DNA of 64,000 nt, from NCBI RefSeq assembly GCF_003692615.1, contig NZ_CP023540.1:1798001-1862000 (forward strand), given 5' to 3'. Positions within the stretch are counted from its first letter, which is position 1; the number at the start of each line of letters is the position of its first letter. The position numbers and the translations under genes were made by a program. Source of the stretch: Chryseobacterium sp. 6424 (lineage in GTDB: Bacteria > Bacteroidota > Bacteroidia > Flavobacteriales > Weeksellaceae). The notes beneath the pieces were generated by a model. The model ran no database searches and was not told the origin of the DNA. It saw nothing but the letters and a program-made list of their open reading frames with translations. This document shows positions 18,257 through 26,951 of this stretch, piece after piece.

Positions 18257-18862
18257 TTGGACTTTTCATTCAAAACCATAAAATCCTCTGTAGAAAATGT
18301 ACTGCTTCGTGAAAAAGGCAGTAAGTTTATAGGATTTGTATTTCCTGTTCGTGATGAGGGTGAGATAAAATCAGCCCTTCAGAAAATACATGCCGAACAT
18401 CCGAAAGCCACTCATCACTGTTATGCTTTCCGCCTAGGACTGCGCGGCGAGCAGTATCGCGCAAACGATGACGGCGAACCAACCGGCAGCGCAGGACTGC
18501 CAATCTATAATCAACTTCTCGCACATGACATCACCAATATCCTCCTTATTGTCGTAAGATATTACGGTGGTACAAAACTGGGGGTTTCAGGATTGGTGAA
18601 AACTTATAAGGAAACCGCAAAGCTAACTTTAGAAGCCTCCGAAATTATCATAAAAGAACTTGAAAGTCAACTTGAAATCAGTTTCAGTTTTGAAAAGCAA
18701 AACCAAATATTCACTCTGTTAAATAAATTTGACGCGAAAATCAGCGATTTCATCAGTCACGACCAATGTACCATAACCGCTTCTGTAAAAACAGCGTTAA
18801 AAGAAAACATCTCGGAACAATTGTCCGAGATGCAAAATATTGAATATTCCTTTTCTGATTAA
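18257..18862 (+). CDS. yigZ: YigZ/IMPACT family protein, 201 aa
   Basis: Motifs EKGSKFIGFVFPV, ATHHCYAFRLG, NDDGEPTGSAGLPI and VRYYGGTKLGVSGLV define the UPF0029/IMPACT N-terminal domain; residues about 135-200 match the YigZ C-terminal domain. The biochemical role is not established; family members bind nucleic acids or ribosomes. The start is TTG at 18257, two bases after the ribD stop; translation from there gives the conserved beginning DFSFKTIKS. It runs into the convergent metalloprotease gene, overlapping its end by four bases. Confidence 0.88.
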   Translation: MDFSFKTIKSSVENVLLREKGSKFIGFVFPVRDEGEIKSALQKIHAEHPKATHHCYAFRLGLRGEQYRANDDGEPTGSAGLPIYNQLLAHDITNILLIVVRYYGGTKLGVSGLVKTYKETAKLTLEASEIIIKELESQLEISFSFEKQNQIFTLLNKFDAKISDFISHDQCTITASVKTALKENISEQLSEMQNIEYSFSD

Positions 18863-19566
18863 TCTCTGCGTCCCATTAGCATGGATGCCCAGTAAAGCAA
18901 TTGTGCCAGAGAGCCCAATGCTGCCACTAAATAAGTTCTTGCGGCCCATTTCAGACTATCCTGCACGCCTACATATTCTTCTGCGGTCACCGTCCCGGTT
19001 TCCTTCAGCCATTTCATGGCGCGGTTACTGGCGTCATACTCCACCGGCAATGTCACGAAGGCAAAAAGTGTTGTAACAGCAAACATCAGTACGCCTACCC
19101 CAAGCACGGTGGTATTACCATTTGGGTTTTCGATGGTTTGTGTCGCAGCCATCAGCATGATCCCCGCGATCAGTACGAATTGCATTAAATTTGAACTGAT
19201 GTTTACAAGCGGTACAAGTTTCGAACGAAGTTGCAGCATTGAATATCCCACCGCATGTTGCACAGCATGTCCACATTCATGCGCGGCCACTGCCGCCGCC
19301 GCTGCGTTACGCTGCATATAAACTCCCTCGGAAAGATTCACCGTCTTATCCATAGGATTATAGTGATCGGTCAACTGCCCGGGGACTGAAATTACTTTTA
19401 CATCATGAATATTGTTGTCGCGTAGCATTTTTTCTGCCACCTCTTTGCCAGACATCCCGTTTCTGAGGTGAACTTGTGAATAATATTCGAATTTCGATTT
19501 CAATCTTGATGAAACAAGCCAGCTCACCAGCATCGAGATCCCAATAATTACATAATAACCTGTCAT
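18859..19566 (-). CDS. Zinc metallopeptidase, YugP type, 235 aa
   Basis: An N-terminal membrane helix (YYVIIGISMLVSWLVSSRLK) is followed by the metal site AAHECGHAVQHA (HExxH) with upstream SEGVYMQRNAAAAAVAA. Further membrane segments lie at about 130-150 and 160-185. It matches the YugP/neutral zinc metallopeptidase family, an inner-membrane protease of unknown target. Convergent with yigZ; its own promoter lies in the divergent region shared with the gene at 19675. Confidence 0.87.
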   Translation of the reverse strand: MTGYYVIIGISMLVSWLVSSRLKSKFEYYSQVHLRNGMSGKEVAEKMLRDNNIHDVKVISVPGQLTDHYNPMDKTVNLSEGVYMQRNAAAAAVAAHECGHAVQHAVGYSMLQLRSKLVPLVNISSNLMQFVLIAGIMLMAATQTIENPNGNTTVLGVGVLMFAVTTLFAFVTLPVEYDASNRAMKWLKETGTVTAEEYVGVQDSLKWAARTYLVAALGSLAQLLYWASMLMGRRD

Positions 19567-19648
19567 TTTATCTTACTTTTATATTTAAAATTACCATCAC
19601 TTAAGTTGTAAAAAACATGCCAAACTTTTAAAATCTGTTTTAATCATC

Positions 19649-19656
19649 TATCTTTG
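19649..19656 (+). promoter_or_regulatory. -7 box of the GNAT-like gene
   Basis: TATCTTTG fits TAnnTTTG, 18 bases before ATG 19675. Confidence 0.5.
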
Positions 19657-19674
19657 TTTCATTAAATAAAAACC

Positions 19675-20799
19675 ATGTCGGAAGTTACAGTAATTGAGGT
19701 AAAAACCAAAGACGATCTACAGCGTTTCATCCGTTTTCCGATGGAACTTTACAAAAATAACAAAAATTATGTTCCGGCCTTAATCAACGAAGAAAAAAAC
19801 ACGTGGGATCCTAAGGAAAACCCGGCGCTGGACTACTCAGAAGCCAAACAGTATCTGGCCCTTAAAAAGGGTAAAGTGGCGGGCAGAATCGCCGTCATCA
19901 TCAACCATAAGGAAGCTCAGGAACTGGGGATCAACAAAGTACGTTTCGGTTGGCTCGACTTCATTGATGATATAGAAGTTTCAAAGATGCTTATCAATAC
20001 CGCGGTGGCCTTCGCAAAACAAAATAACATCAAAAAAATTGAAGGTCCGATGGGTTTTACCAACCTCGACAAAAGTGGCATGCTGACCATGGGGTTTGAC
20101 AAATTGGCCACGATGATCGGGCTTTACAATCACGCCTATTATCCGCAACACCTCGAACGGCTGGGCCTTGTAAAGGAAAAGGAATGGGTAGAGTTCGAGA
20201 TGGAATTCCCCACGGTTCTGCCGGAAAAAGTGGACCGTTTCAGCAACCTGATCGCAGAGAAATACAAACTGCGCGTCATTCATTTCAAAAGTAAGAAAGA
20301 AATCTTGCCGCTGGTGGAACCGATGTTTAAACTGCTTGACCAAACCTACAGCGCACTCTCTACTTACACCCCAATCTCCGATGAACAGATAAAAACCTAC
20401 CGAGAAAAGTATTTTCCGTACATCGATAAAAATTATGTGATTTGTGTGGAAGATGAAAACCATGAGCTTATTGCTTTTGCTGTTACCATGCCTTCCTACT
20501 CGCACGCTTTGCAAAAAGCCAAAGGCAAGCTGTGGCCCTTTGGTTGGTGGCATTTCCTACAGGCCGGCCGCCGGAATGAGCGTGCCAACTTCTACCTAAT
20601 TGGTATTCACCCAGAATATCAGCGGCGCGGCGTTACCGCCATCATCTTTAAGGAGATTTTCATCAGGTTCAGAAAAATGGGTATAAAATTTGCCGAAACC
20701 AACCCGGAGCTGGAAGAGAACAAGAGCGTACAACTGCTGTGGCAGGACTACAATCCTGTCAACCATAAACGTCGCCGTACCTATTCACTGGAAGTCTAA
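19675..20799 (+). CDS. GNAT-fold N-acetyltransferase-like protein (YghO-like), 374 aa
   Basis: Residues about 6-75 (RFIRFPMELYKNNKNYVPAL) and the segment NKVRFGWLDFIDDIEVSKML, then KIEGPMGFTNLDKSGMLTMG, resemble the conserved YghO-like family found beside lipid and fatty-acid genes. The C-terminal part has NFYLIGIHPEYQRRGVTAII, a GNAT acyl-CoA motif (Q/R-x-x-G). The substrate is unknown. Cytosolic, no membrane segment. Followed 11 bases downstream by a short membrane protein gene. Confidence 0.75.
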   Translation: MSEVTVIEVKTKDDLQRFIRFPMELYKNNKNYVPALINEEKNTWDPKENPALDYSEAKQYLALKKGKVAGRIAVIINHKEAQELGINKVRFGWLDFIDDIEVSKMLINTAVAFAKQNNIKKIEGPMGFTNLDKSGMLTMGFDKLATMIGLYNHAYYPQHLERLGLVKEKEWVEFEMEFPTVLPEKVDRFSNLIAEKYKLRVIHFKSKKEILPLVEPMFKLLDQTYSALSTYTPISDEQIKTYREKYFPYIDKNYVICVEDENHELIAFAVTMPSYSHALQKAKGKLWPFGWWHFLQAGRRNERANFYLIGIHPEYQRRGVTAIIFKEIFIRFRKMGIKFAETNPELEENKSVQLLWQDYNPVNHKRRRTYSLEV

Positions 20800-20810
20800 A
20801 GAACCGGATT

Positions 20811-20993
20811 ATGAAAAAACAATTGTACATTTACATGGGTATGGTGCTGGCATTCATCATTTACAACCAGTTTTTCCAGCTGCCGGATGAACGTTTGAAC
20901 GCCTTGATCAATATACTTTTTGCCAGCTTCCTGTTCCTATATATCGGTTATATGGCGTTCTTGGTCCTTAAAAGACTAAAGCGGAACCGGTAA
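20811..20993 (+). CDS. Small two-helix membrane protein, 60 aa
   Basis: MKKQLYIYMGMVLAFIIYNQ begins one hydrophobic helix; a second follows at about 32-53 (INILFASFLFLYIGYMAFLV) and the end is basic (KRLKRNR). It follows the GNAT-like gene after 11 bases and is likely co-transcribed. No recognisable family; the regular codon pattern and two clear membrane helices support a real gene. Confidence 0.6.
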   Translation: MKKQLYIYMGMVLAFIIYNQFFQLPDERLNALINILFASFLFLYIGYMAFLVLKRLKRNR

Positions 20994-21079
20994 TCATTTA
21001 GATTCATTCTAAATACCATTTTAGCCAGATTTGTAACGGATTTCAGCGGCTATTTTTTTTCTCTGTCGCACATATTCCG

Positions 21080-21087
21080 TAAATTTG
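21080..21087 (+). promoter_or_regulatory. -7 box of the nuo operon
   Basis: TAAATTTG fits TAnnTTTG and lies 24 bases upstream of the chosen nuoA ATG (21112). A TTG at 21085 lies within this box, which argues against using it as the start codon. Confidence 0.55.
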
Positions 21088-21111
21088 TTGATTCAAAAAA
21101 TCGATGTAGAT

Positions 21112-21483
21112 ATGAATATTCCAGAAAATTATATCCCAATACTTATTCAAATCGCCGTAGGCTTTGGTTTCGTGCTTCTTTGTATTTTGGGTACACACTT
21201 CCTGGGTCCGCGCCAACGAGAAGATTCCGTTAAAAAGAATGAAAACTTCGAATGTGGCATTGATGTAGAAGGTAACGCCAGAACGCCGTTTTCGGTAAAA
21301 TACTTCCTTACTGCCGTACTGTTCGTTCTGTTCGATATTGAGATTGTGTTCTTCTATCCTTACGCTGTAAACCTGCGTGAATTTGGGGTAGAAGGTTTTC
21401 TAGCCGTGCTTACTTTTATTTCTGTGTTTTTCATTGCGTTCATTTACGTATGGAAGCGCGGTGCCCTCAATTGGGATAAGTAA
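21112..21483 (+). CDS. nuoA: NADH-quinone oxidoreductase subunit A
   Basis: Three membrane helices; the conserved loop VKKNENFECGIDVEGNARTP and helix FLTAVLFVLFDIEIVFFYPY are diagnostic of NuoA/ND3. The loop carries the cysteine that switches in the active/deactive transition of complex I. I start it at MNIPENYIP (123 aa), not at an upstream in-frame TTG that lies inside the promoter box. First gene of the 14-gene operon; nuoB follows after 32 bases. Confidence 0.93.
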   Translation: MNIPENYIPILIQIAVGFGFVLLCILGTHFLGPRQREDSVKKNENFECGIDVEGNARTPFSVKYFLTAVLFVLFDIEIVFFYPYAVNLREFGVEGFLAVLTFISVFFIAFIYVWKRGALNWDK

Positions 21484-21515
21484 GTGCTATTATTAACTTT
21501 TTAAAGAAACTAAAC

Positions 21516-22073
21516 ATGTCAGATACTAAACCAGTAATCAGAATGGATGCCGAACCTCCTGAGGGGTTCGAGGGCGAAGGATTCTTCGCTACCAAGCTCA
21601 GCAGTGTGATAGGTATGGCCCGAAAATATTCTTTATGGCCGCTGCCGTTTGCCACCTCTTGTTGTGGTATTGAGTTTATGGCGGTACTGAACCCTACTTA
21701 CGACGCCTCACGTTTCGGTATGGAACGGAACTCGTTTTCACCACGTCAGGCAGACATGCTGATGGTATGTGGTACCATATCAAAAAAATTAGGCCCTGTG
21801 CTTAAGCAGGTGTACACCCAAATGGCAGAGCCACGTTGGGTAGTGGCCGTAGGTGCTTGCGCCACCAGTGGCGGGATCTTCGATACCTATTCCGTACTGC
21901 AGGGGATTGATAAAATCATCCCAGTAGACGTATATGTACCGGGCTGCCCACCAAGACCAGAGCAAATCATTGAAGGGGTGATGCAGGTGCAGGCGCTTTG
22001 CGAAAGCGAAAGCATCCGCCGCAGAGATATGCCCGAATACAAACATTTATTGGAATCCTACGGAATAAAATAA
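21516..22073 (+). CDS. nuoB: NADH-quinone oxidoreductase subunit B
   Basis: 185 aa with the N2 [4Fe-4S] ligands: tandem C49-C50 in FATSCCGIEFMA, C115 in VAVGACATSGG and C144 in VYVPGCPPRPEQ. N2 is the last cluster, passing electrons to quinone at the junction with NuoD. Full length. nuoC begins five bases after the stop. Confidence 0.96.
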   Translation: MSDTKPVIRMDAEPPEGFEGEGFFATKLSSVIGMARKYSLWPLPFATSCCGIEFMAVLNPTYDASRFGMERNSFSPRQADMLMVCGTISKKLGPVLKQVYTQMAEPRWVVAVGACATSGGIFDTYSVLQGIDKIIPVDVYVPGCPPRPEQIIEGVMQVQALCESESIRRRDMPEYKHLLESYGIK

Positions 22074-22078
22074 GAAAG

Positions 22079-22573
22079 ATGACCAACGAATTTGTATTAG
22101 AAGCCATCAGCCGGGAGTTTCCGGATTCTGTGATTTCACACGCCGAACCTTACGATTTTTTAACCCTCGAAATCAAAAAAGAAGACATCAAAAAGGTAAT
22201 TCATTACCTGCGGGATTCTTCGCTACAGATAAACTTCCTGACCGATATTTGCGGCATCCACTATCCGAACGATCCTGCAAAAGAAATCGGTGTCATCTAT
22301 CATTTACATAACATGATGACGAATTTCCGTATTCGCCTCAAAGCCTTCATGCCCCGTGAAAATGCAGAAGTTGATACCCTTACCGACCTGTATGCAGGTG
22401 CCAACTGGATGGAGCGCGAAACGTTTGAATTCTTTGGGATTAAATTTAAAGGTCACCCGGATCTGCGTGTGATTCTTAATATGGAAGATATCGGCTATCA
22501 CCCGCTTCTGAAGGAATACCGCTTAGAAGACGGCACCCGTACCGATAAAGATGATAAAATGTTCGGAAGATAA
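22079..22573 (+). CDS. nuoC: NADH-quinone oxidoreductase subunit C
   Basis: 164 aa; conserved NFRIRLKAFMPRENAEVDTL, ANWMERETFEFFGIKFKGHP and the end PLLKEYRLEDGTR. Hydrophilic connecting subunit next to the quinone site. I start at ATG 22079 (MTNEFVLEAIS); the frame is open further upstream into nuoB but that extension has no family match. Separate from NuoD, not fused as in E. coli. Confidence 0.94.
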   Translation: MTNEFVLEAISREFPDSVISHAEPYDFLTLEIKKEDIKKVIHYLRDSSLQINFLTDICGIHYPNDPAKEIGVIYHLHNMMTNFRIRLKAFMPRENAEVDTLTDLYAGANWMERETFEFFGIKFKGHPDLRVILNMEDIGYHPLLKEYRLEDGTRTDKDDKMFGR

Positions 22574-22582
22574 AACAGCAAC

Positions 22583-22606
22583 AGTATCCTGGTTTGCCAG
22601 GATGCT
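22583..22606 (+). other. Hairpin in the nuoC-nuoD gap
   Basis: AGTATCCTGG pairs with CCAGGATGCT (one G-T) around loop TTTG. No T run follows, so it looks like an mRNA processing or stability element, not a full terminator. Confidence 0.5.
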
Positions 22607-22621
22607 TAAAGCCATCTCAAT

Positions 22622-23845
22622 ATGAAAGACAACGCGTTATCAAATATACTGAACCAGCACGAAGCCAAAGAACAGATCGATGGACAACTGTACACCCTCA
22701 ATCTAGGGCCTACACACCCTGCTACCCACGGGATCTTCCAGAATGTTCTTACGATGGATGGGGAGCGTATTTTACACTCTGAGCAAACCATTGGCTACAT
22801 ACACCGTGCTTACGAAAAAATCTGTGAGCGTAGAAACTTCGCTCAGATCACCACCCTTACCGACCGTATGAACTATTGCTCAGCGCCTATCAACAACATT
22901 GGCTGGCACCTGACAGTAGAGAAACTCATCGGTTGTGAAGTTCCGAAACGTGTAGATTATATGCGCGTGATCATGATGGAACTTGCCCGTATCGCCGACC
23001 ATATGGTTTGCAATGGCGTTATCGCGATGGATGCCGGGGCTATTACCGGTCTTACCTATCTCTTCCAGGAAAGAGAAAAGATCTACGAACTTTATGAACA
23101 GGTTTGTGGCGCCAGAATGACAACCAATATGGGACGGATTGGCGGCTTTGAAAGAGATTTCAGCCCTAAATTCCATGAACTGTTACAAACCTGGCTGAAG
23201 AATTTCCCAAAAATCTGGGGCGAATTCTGTACCCTGAACGAGAGAAACCGAATCTTTATGGACCGTACCATCAATGTAGGTCCTATTTCTGCTGAACGTG
23301 CGCTTAGCTATGGCTTTACCGGGCCTAACCTGCGTGCGACCGGTGTAGATTATGATGTACGGGTGGCCGATCCATATTCCTCTTATAACGATTTCGATTT
23401 CATCATCCCTGTAGGTACCAGCGGCGATACTTATGATCGTTTCATGGTGCGCCAGCAGGAAGTTTGGGAAAGTTTAAAAATCATTGAACAAGCCTACAAA
23501 AACCTGCCGGAAGGTAATTTCCATGCAGATGTACCTGAATTTTATCTGCCGGAAAAAGCAGATGTGTACAACAACATGGAAGCCCTCATCTATCACTTCA
23601 AAATTGTAATGGGCGAAACCGATGTCCCTAAAGGAGAAGTGTATAATTGTGTAGAAGGAGGTAACGGCGAATTAGGTTTCTATCTCGTGAGCGATGGTGG
23701 CCGAAGCCCTTACCGTCTGCATTTCCGCCGTCCATGTTTCATCTATTACCAGGCCTATCCTGAGATGATCAAAGGTGGCATGATCTCCGACGCGGTGGTT
23801 ACCATGTGTTCGATGAACGTAATTGCCGGTGAATTAGACGCTTAG
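22622..23845 (+). CDS. nuoD: NADH-quinone oxidoreductase subunit D
   Basis: 407 aa, 49-kDa subunit family: LNLGPTHPATHGIFQ near the N-terminus, IGYIHRAYEKICERRNF, RVIMMELARIADHMV, RMTTNMGRIGGFERDF and GELGFYLVSDGGRSPYRLHF. It forms the quinone pocket with NuoB. Length is standard. A 128-base gap, long for this operon, follows before nuoE. Confidence 0.96.
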   Translation: MKDNALSNILNQHEAKEQIDGQLYTLNLGPTHPATHGIFQNVLTMDGERILHSEQTIGYIHRAYEKICERRNFAQITTLTDRMNYCSAPINNIGWHLTVEKLIGCEVPKRVDYMRVIMMELARIADHMVCNGVIAMDAGAITGLTYLFQEREKIYELYEQVCGARMTTNMGRIGGFERDFSPKFHELLQTWLKNFPKIWGEFCTLNERNRIFMDRTINVGPISAERALSYGFTGPNLRATGVDYDVRVADPYSSYNDFDFIIPVGTSGDTYDRFMVRQQEVWESLKIIEQAYKNLPEGNFHADVPEFYLPEKADVYNNMEALIYHFKIVMGETDVPKGEVYNCVEGGNGELGFYLVSDGGRSPYRLHFRRPCFIYYQAYPEMIKGGMISDAVVTMCSMNVIAGELDA

Positions 23846-23973
23846 CAGAATTATAAAATTTAGATTATTATTAGATTAATCTAACTATCAAACAAAAAAA
23901 ATTAGATCAGCGATAAGATTTTCAGGATGCGATTTCGTGTAAAATCTACAATCTAAAATCTAAAATCTTTAAT
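23846..23973. other. Repetitive AT-rich spacer between nuoD and nuoE
   Basis: 128 bases rich in ATCTA/TAGAT words, including TAGATTAATCTA and a run of three near-identical units (AATCTACAATCTAAAATCTA). No gene. A related word pattern (AATCTCAAATCTAAATT) occurs before nuoN. Confidence 0.5.
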
Positions 23974-24483
23974 ATGAGCGAAACCATAGCTTTTCAGCCT
24001 GAAACCTTGAAGCAGGTACAAAAAATTATCGCCAGATATCCGGAAGGCCGACAAAAATCTGCACTCATCCCGGTACTCCATCTAGCACAGAAAGAATTTG
24101 GTGGCTGGCTAGATGTTCCCGTGATGGATTATGTGGCCGGCATCCTGAATATCAAACCTATTGAAGTGTATGAAGTTGCTACTTTCTACACCATGTTCAA
24201 TATGCAGCCGGTAGGCAAATACGTACTCGAAGTCTGCCAAACAGGCCCTTGTATGGTAAGGGGCAGCGATCAGATCCTAAGCCATATCCGTGAAAAACTA
24301 AACATTAAGAATGGTGAAACTACTGCCGACGGTCTATTTACATTAAAACCAGCGGAATGTCTCGGCGCTTGTGGATACGCACCCATGATGCAGCTTGGCA
24401 AATTTTACCACGAAAATCTAACCATAGAAAAAGTAGATGAAATCCTTGAACTTTGCAGACAGGGAGCCATTGCTTTAGACTAA
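23974..24483 (+). CDS. nuoE: NADH-quinone oxidoreductase subunit E
   Basis: 169 aa; thioredoxin-like [2Fe-2S] protein with ligands C88, C93 (LEVCQTGPCMVRG) and C129, C133 (ECLGACGYAPMMQ). Part of the NADH-oxidising module with NuoF and NuoG. Its presence shows that the complex can use NADH directly, unlike the 11-subunit forms that lack NuoEFG. nuoF starts 11 bases later. Confidence 0.96.
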   Translation: MSETIAFQPETLKQVQKIIARYPEGRQKSALIPVLHLAQKEFGGWLDVPVMDYVAGILNIKPIEVYEVATFYTMFNMQPVGKYVLEVCQTGPCMVRGSDQILSHIREKLNIKNGETTADGLFTLKPAECLGACGYAPMMQLGKFYHENLTIEKVDEILELCRQGAIALD

Positions 24484-24494
24484 CTTTATAAGAA

Positions 24495-25844
24495 ATGAGT
24501 AAAAAACTTTTACTTAAAGACGCACATATCGAAGGCATACGTTTTTTCGACGTATACCGGAAGCAGGGTGGCTACGAAGCGGCAGAAAAAGCGCTAAAAA
24601 TGACTCCCGATGCCATCGTGGAAGAAGTGAAAACCTCTGGCCTCAGAGGTCGTGGTGGCGCAGGATTTCCTACCGGGATGAAATGGAGCTTCCTCGCAAA
24701 GCCAGAAGGCATCCCACGGTATCTGGTAGTAAATGCCGATGAATCCGAGCCAGGTACTTTCAAAGACCGCTATCTGATGGAGTTTATTCCACATCTGCTG
24801 ATTGAGGGGATGCTGATCTCTTCATTCGCGCTAGGTGCAAACACCGCTTACATCTACATCCGTGGTGAATACTCCTGGATACCGGACATTCTTGAACAGG
24901 CGATTGATGAAGCCAAAACAGCCGGTTTCCTAGGTAAAAACATTCTAGGAACAGGCTATGACCTTGAAATATACGTGCACCGCGGAGCTGGCGCCTATAT
25001 CTGTGGTGAAGAAACCGCTTTGTTAGAGTCACTCGAAGGTAAACGTGGTAATCCGAGACTGAAACCGCCGTTCCCGGCTGTGAAAGGTCTTTGGGAATCC
25101 CCAACGGTGGTGAACAACGTGGAAACCATTGCCGCAGTTGTTCCTATCATCGATATCACTGGTGCCGAATATGCGAAGATTGGTGTAGGACGCTCGACAG
25201 GTACAAAATTAATCTCTGCTTGCGGAAACATCAACAAACCTGGCGTGTATGAGATTGACATGACCATCACGGTAGAAGAATTCATTTATTCAGATGAATA
25301 TTGCGGAGGCATACCAAACGGCAAAAGATTGAAAGCCTGTATCCCTGGCGGAAGCTCGGTACCCGTTGTGCCAGCGAATCTGCTGTTGAAAACCATCAAT
25401 GGCGAACCCAGATACATGAACTACGAATCATTGGCTGACGGTGGTTTTGCAACCGGTACCATGATGGGTTCCGGTGGCTTTATTGTTTTGGATGAAGACC
25501 AGTGTATCGTAAAACATACCATGACACTTGCGCACTTCTACGCACATGAAAGTTGTGGACAATGTACACCATGCCGCGAAGGCACACCGTGGATGTACAG
25601 AATTCTTAAAAAAATTGAAAACGGTGAAGGAACAATGGCAGATATTGATCTGCTTTGGGATATCCAGCGAAAGATTGAAGGGAACACCATCTGTCCGCTT
25701 GGCGATGCAGCCGCGTGGCCTGTTGCAGCAGCAATCAGACATTTCCGGGATGAATTCGAGTGGCACATCAACAATCCGGAAGCTTTGACCCGAAACTACG
25801 GCCTGGCACATTACGCAGACCCTATACCTGTACCGGCAAACTAA
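24495..25844 (+). CDS. nuoF: NADH-quinone oxidoreductase subunit F
   Basis: 449 aa, NADH-binding 51-kDa subunit. The glycine-rich GLRGRGGAGFPTGMKW and VNADESEPGTFKDR bind NADH and FMN; the N3 [4Fe-4S] ligands are in ESCGQCTPCREG and the later CPLGDAAAW. Full length and intact. nuoG follows after 57 bases. Confidence 0.96.
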   Translation: MSKKLLLKDAHIEGIRFFDVYRKQGGYEAAEKALKMTPDAIVEEVKTSGLRGRGGAGFPTGMKWSFLAKPEGIPRYLVVNADESEPGTFKDRYLMEFIPHLLIEGMLISSFALGANTAYIYIRGEYSWIPDILEQAIDEAKTAGFLGKNILGTGYDLEIYVHRGAGAYICGEETALLESLEGKRGNPRLKPPFPAVKGLWESPTVVNNVETIAAVVPIIDITGAEYAKIGVGRSTGTKLISACGNINKPGVYEIDMTITVEEFIYSDEYCGGIPNGKRLKACIPGGSSVPVVPANLLLKTINGEPRYMNYESLADGGFATGTMMGSGGFIVLDEDQCIVKHTMTLAHFYAHESCGQCTPCREGTPWMYRILKKIENGEGTMADIDLLWDIQRKIEGNTICPLGDAAAWPVAAAIRHFRDEFEWHINNPEALTRNYGLAHYADPIPVPAN

Positions 25845-25901
25845 TAAATCCCGAAAGGGGCGGTTTAACAAGGCAATTTAACACTGCCAAAAGCGATCAT
25901 T

Positions 25902-26903
25902 ATGAGCGAAGAAACTAAAAAATTTAAAATTACCATCGACGGGCAAACCACCGAAGTATTGCCGGGCACTTCTATCCTTGAAGCCGCCCGCCAGATCGGC
26001 GGCCGCTCTGTACCACCCGCGATGTGCTACTATAAACCACTTGAAAACAGCGGAGGCCGATGCCGCACCTGTCTGGTAGAAGTATCAAAGGGATCTGAAG
26101 CAGATCCCCGACCTATGCCTAAACTTGTGGCAAGTTGCCGAACCGGTGTAATGGACGGGATGGAAGTAAAAAACCTTACCTCCGAAAAAACACAGGAGGC
26201 ACGCCATGCAGTTACCGAGTTTTTACTCATCAATCACCCATTGGATTGCCCTGTGTGTGACCAGGCTGGGGAATGCCACCTACAAGATTTGGGTTACGAA
26301 CACGGTTTAGAGCGTACCCGTACCGAATTCGACCGCAGAACGTTCGATTCTGAAGACATCGGGCCTTATATAAAATTACACATGAACCGCTGCATCCTGT
26401 GTGCACGATGTGTACTTACCGCAAATCAACTTACCGAGGAGCGCGAGCACGGAATCCTTTTCCGTGGTGAAAAAGCAGAAATCTCTACTTATCTGAACAA
26501 AGCCCTGGATAATGATTTCATAGGAAATGTGATTGATGTTTGCCCTGTTGGCGCCTTGACTGACAGAACTGCACGATTCGCACAGCGTGTATGGTTTACC
26601 AAACCTGTAAATGCGTCTTGCAGCTGCGAAAAATGTTCCGGTAAAGTGGTATTGTGGATGAAAGGAGAAGAGATCATCCGTGTAACTGCCAGAAAGGACC
26701 AGTACGATGAAGTAGAGGAATGGATCTGTAACGAATGCCGGTTTGAGCGCAAAGACCTTAAATATTGGTCTATCGAAGGGCCAAGAAACATCGACCGTCA
26801 TTCGGTGATCTCACTCAACCATTACGAAAAGCCTAAGAACATGATTAATTTGCTGAACAATGCAGACGCAAAGGAAATCAGTGTAAAAGACGAAAATAAA
26901 TAA
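25902..26903 (+). CDS. nuoG: NADH-quinone oxidoreductase subunit G, short form, 333 aa
   Basis: N-terminal [2Fe-2S] domain with C42, C54, C57 and C79; a [4Fe-4S] site with H112, C116, C119 and C125 (NHPLDCPVCDQAGECHLQ); and a further [4Fe-4S] site with C164, C167, C170 and C214 (NRCILCARC, VCPVGAL). An extra cysteine set C242, C245, C276 and C279 near the end resembles the N7-type site. The large molybdopterin-like C-terminal domain of E. coli NuoG (about 900 aa) is absent. The frame ends cleanly and the next gene starts normally, so this is a natural short form as known in Flavobacteriia, not a truncation. Confidence 0.9.
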   Translation: MSEETKKFKITIDGQTTEVLPGTSILEAARQIGGRSVPPAMCYYKPLENSGGRCRTCLVEVSKGSEADPRPMPKLVASCRTGVMDGMEVKNLTSEKTQEARHAVTEFLLINHPLDCPVCDQAGECHLQDLGYEHGLERTRTEFDRRTFDSEDIGPYIKLHMNRCILCARCVLTANQLTEEREHGILFRGEKAEISTYLNKALDNDFIGNVIDVCPVGALTDRTARFAQRVWFTKPVNASCSCEKCSGKVVLWMKGEEIIRVTARKDQYDEVEEWICNECRFERKDLKYWSIEGPRNIDRHSVISLNHYEKPKNMINLLNNADAKEISVKDENK

Positions 26904-26951
26904 TTTAGTTATCATATAACCCTTGCGTTATCATAGCAAAGAAGAGATATT

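Noticed and set aside
21998-22078. 27-residue N-terminal extension of NuoC
   Set aside because: Lies within nuoB; the ATG at 22079 gives the normal NuoC length.
23846-23973. Possible CRISPR-like array in the ATCTA-rich spacer
   Set aside because: Units are 6-11 bases, irregular and without spacers; no cas genes in the window.
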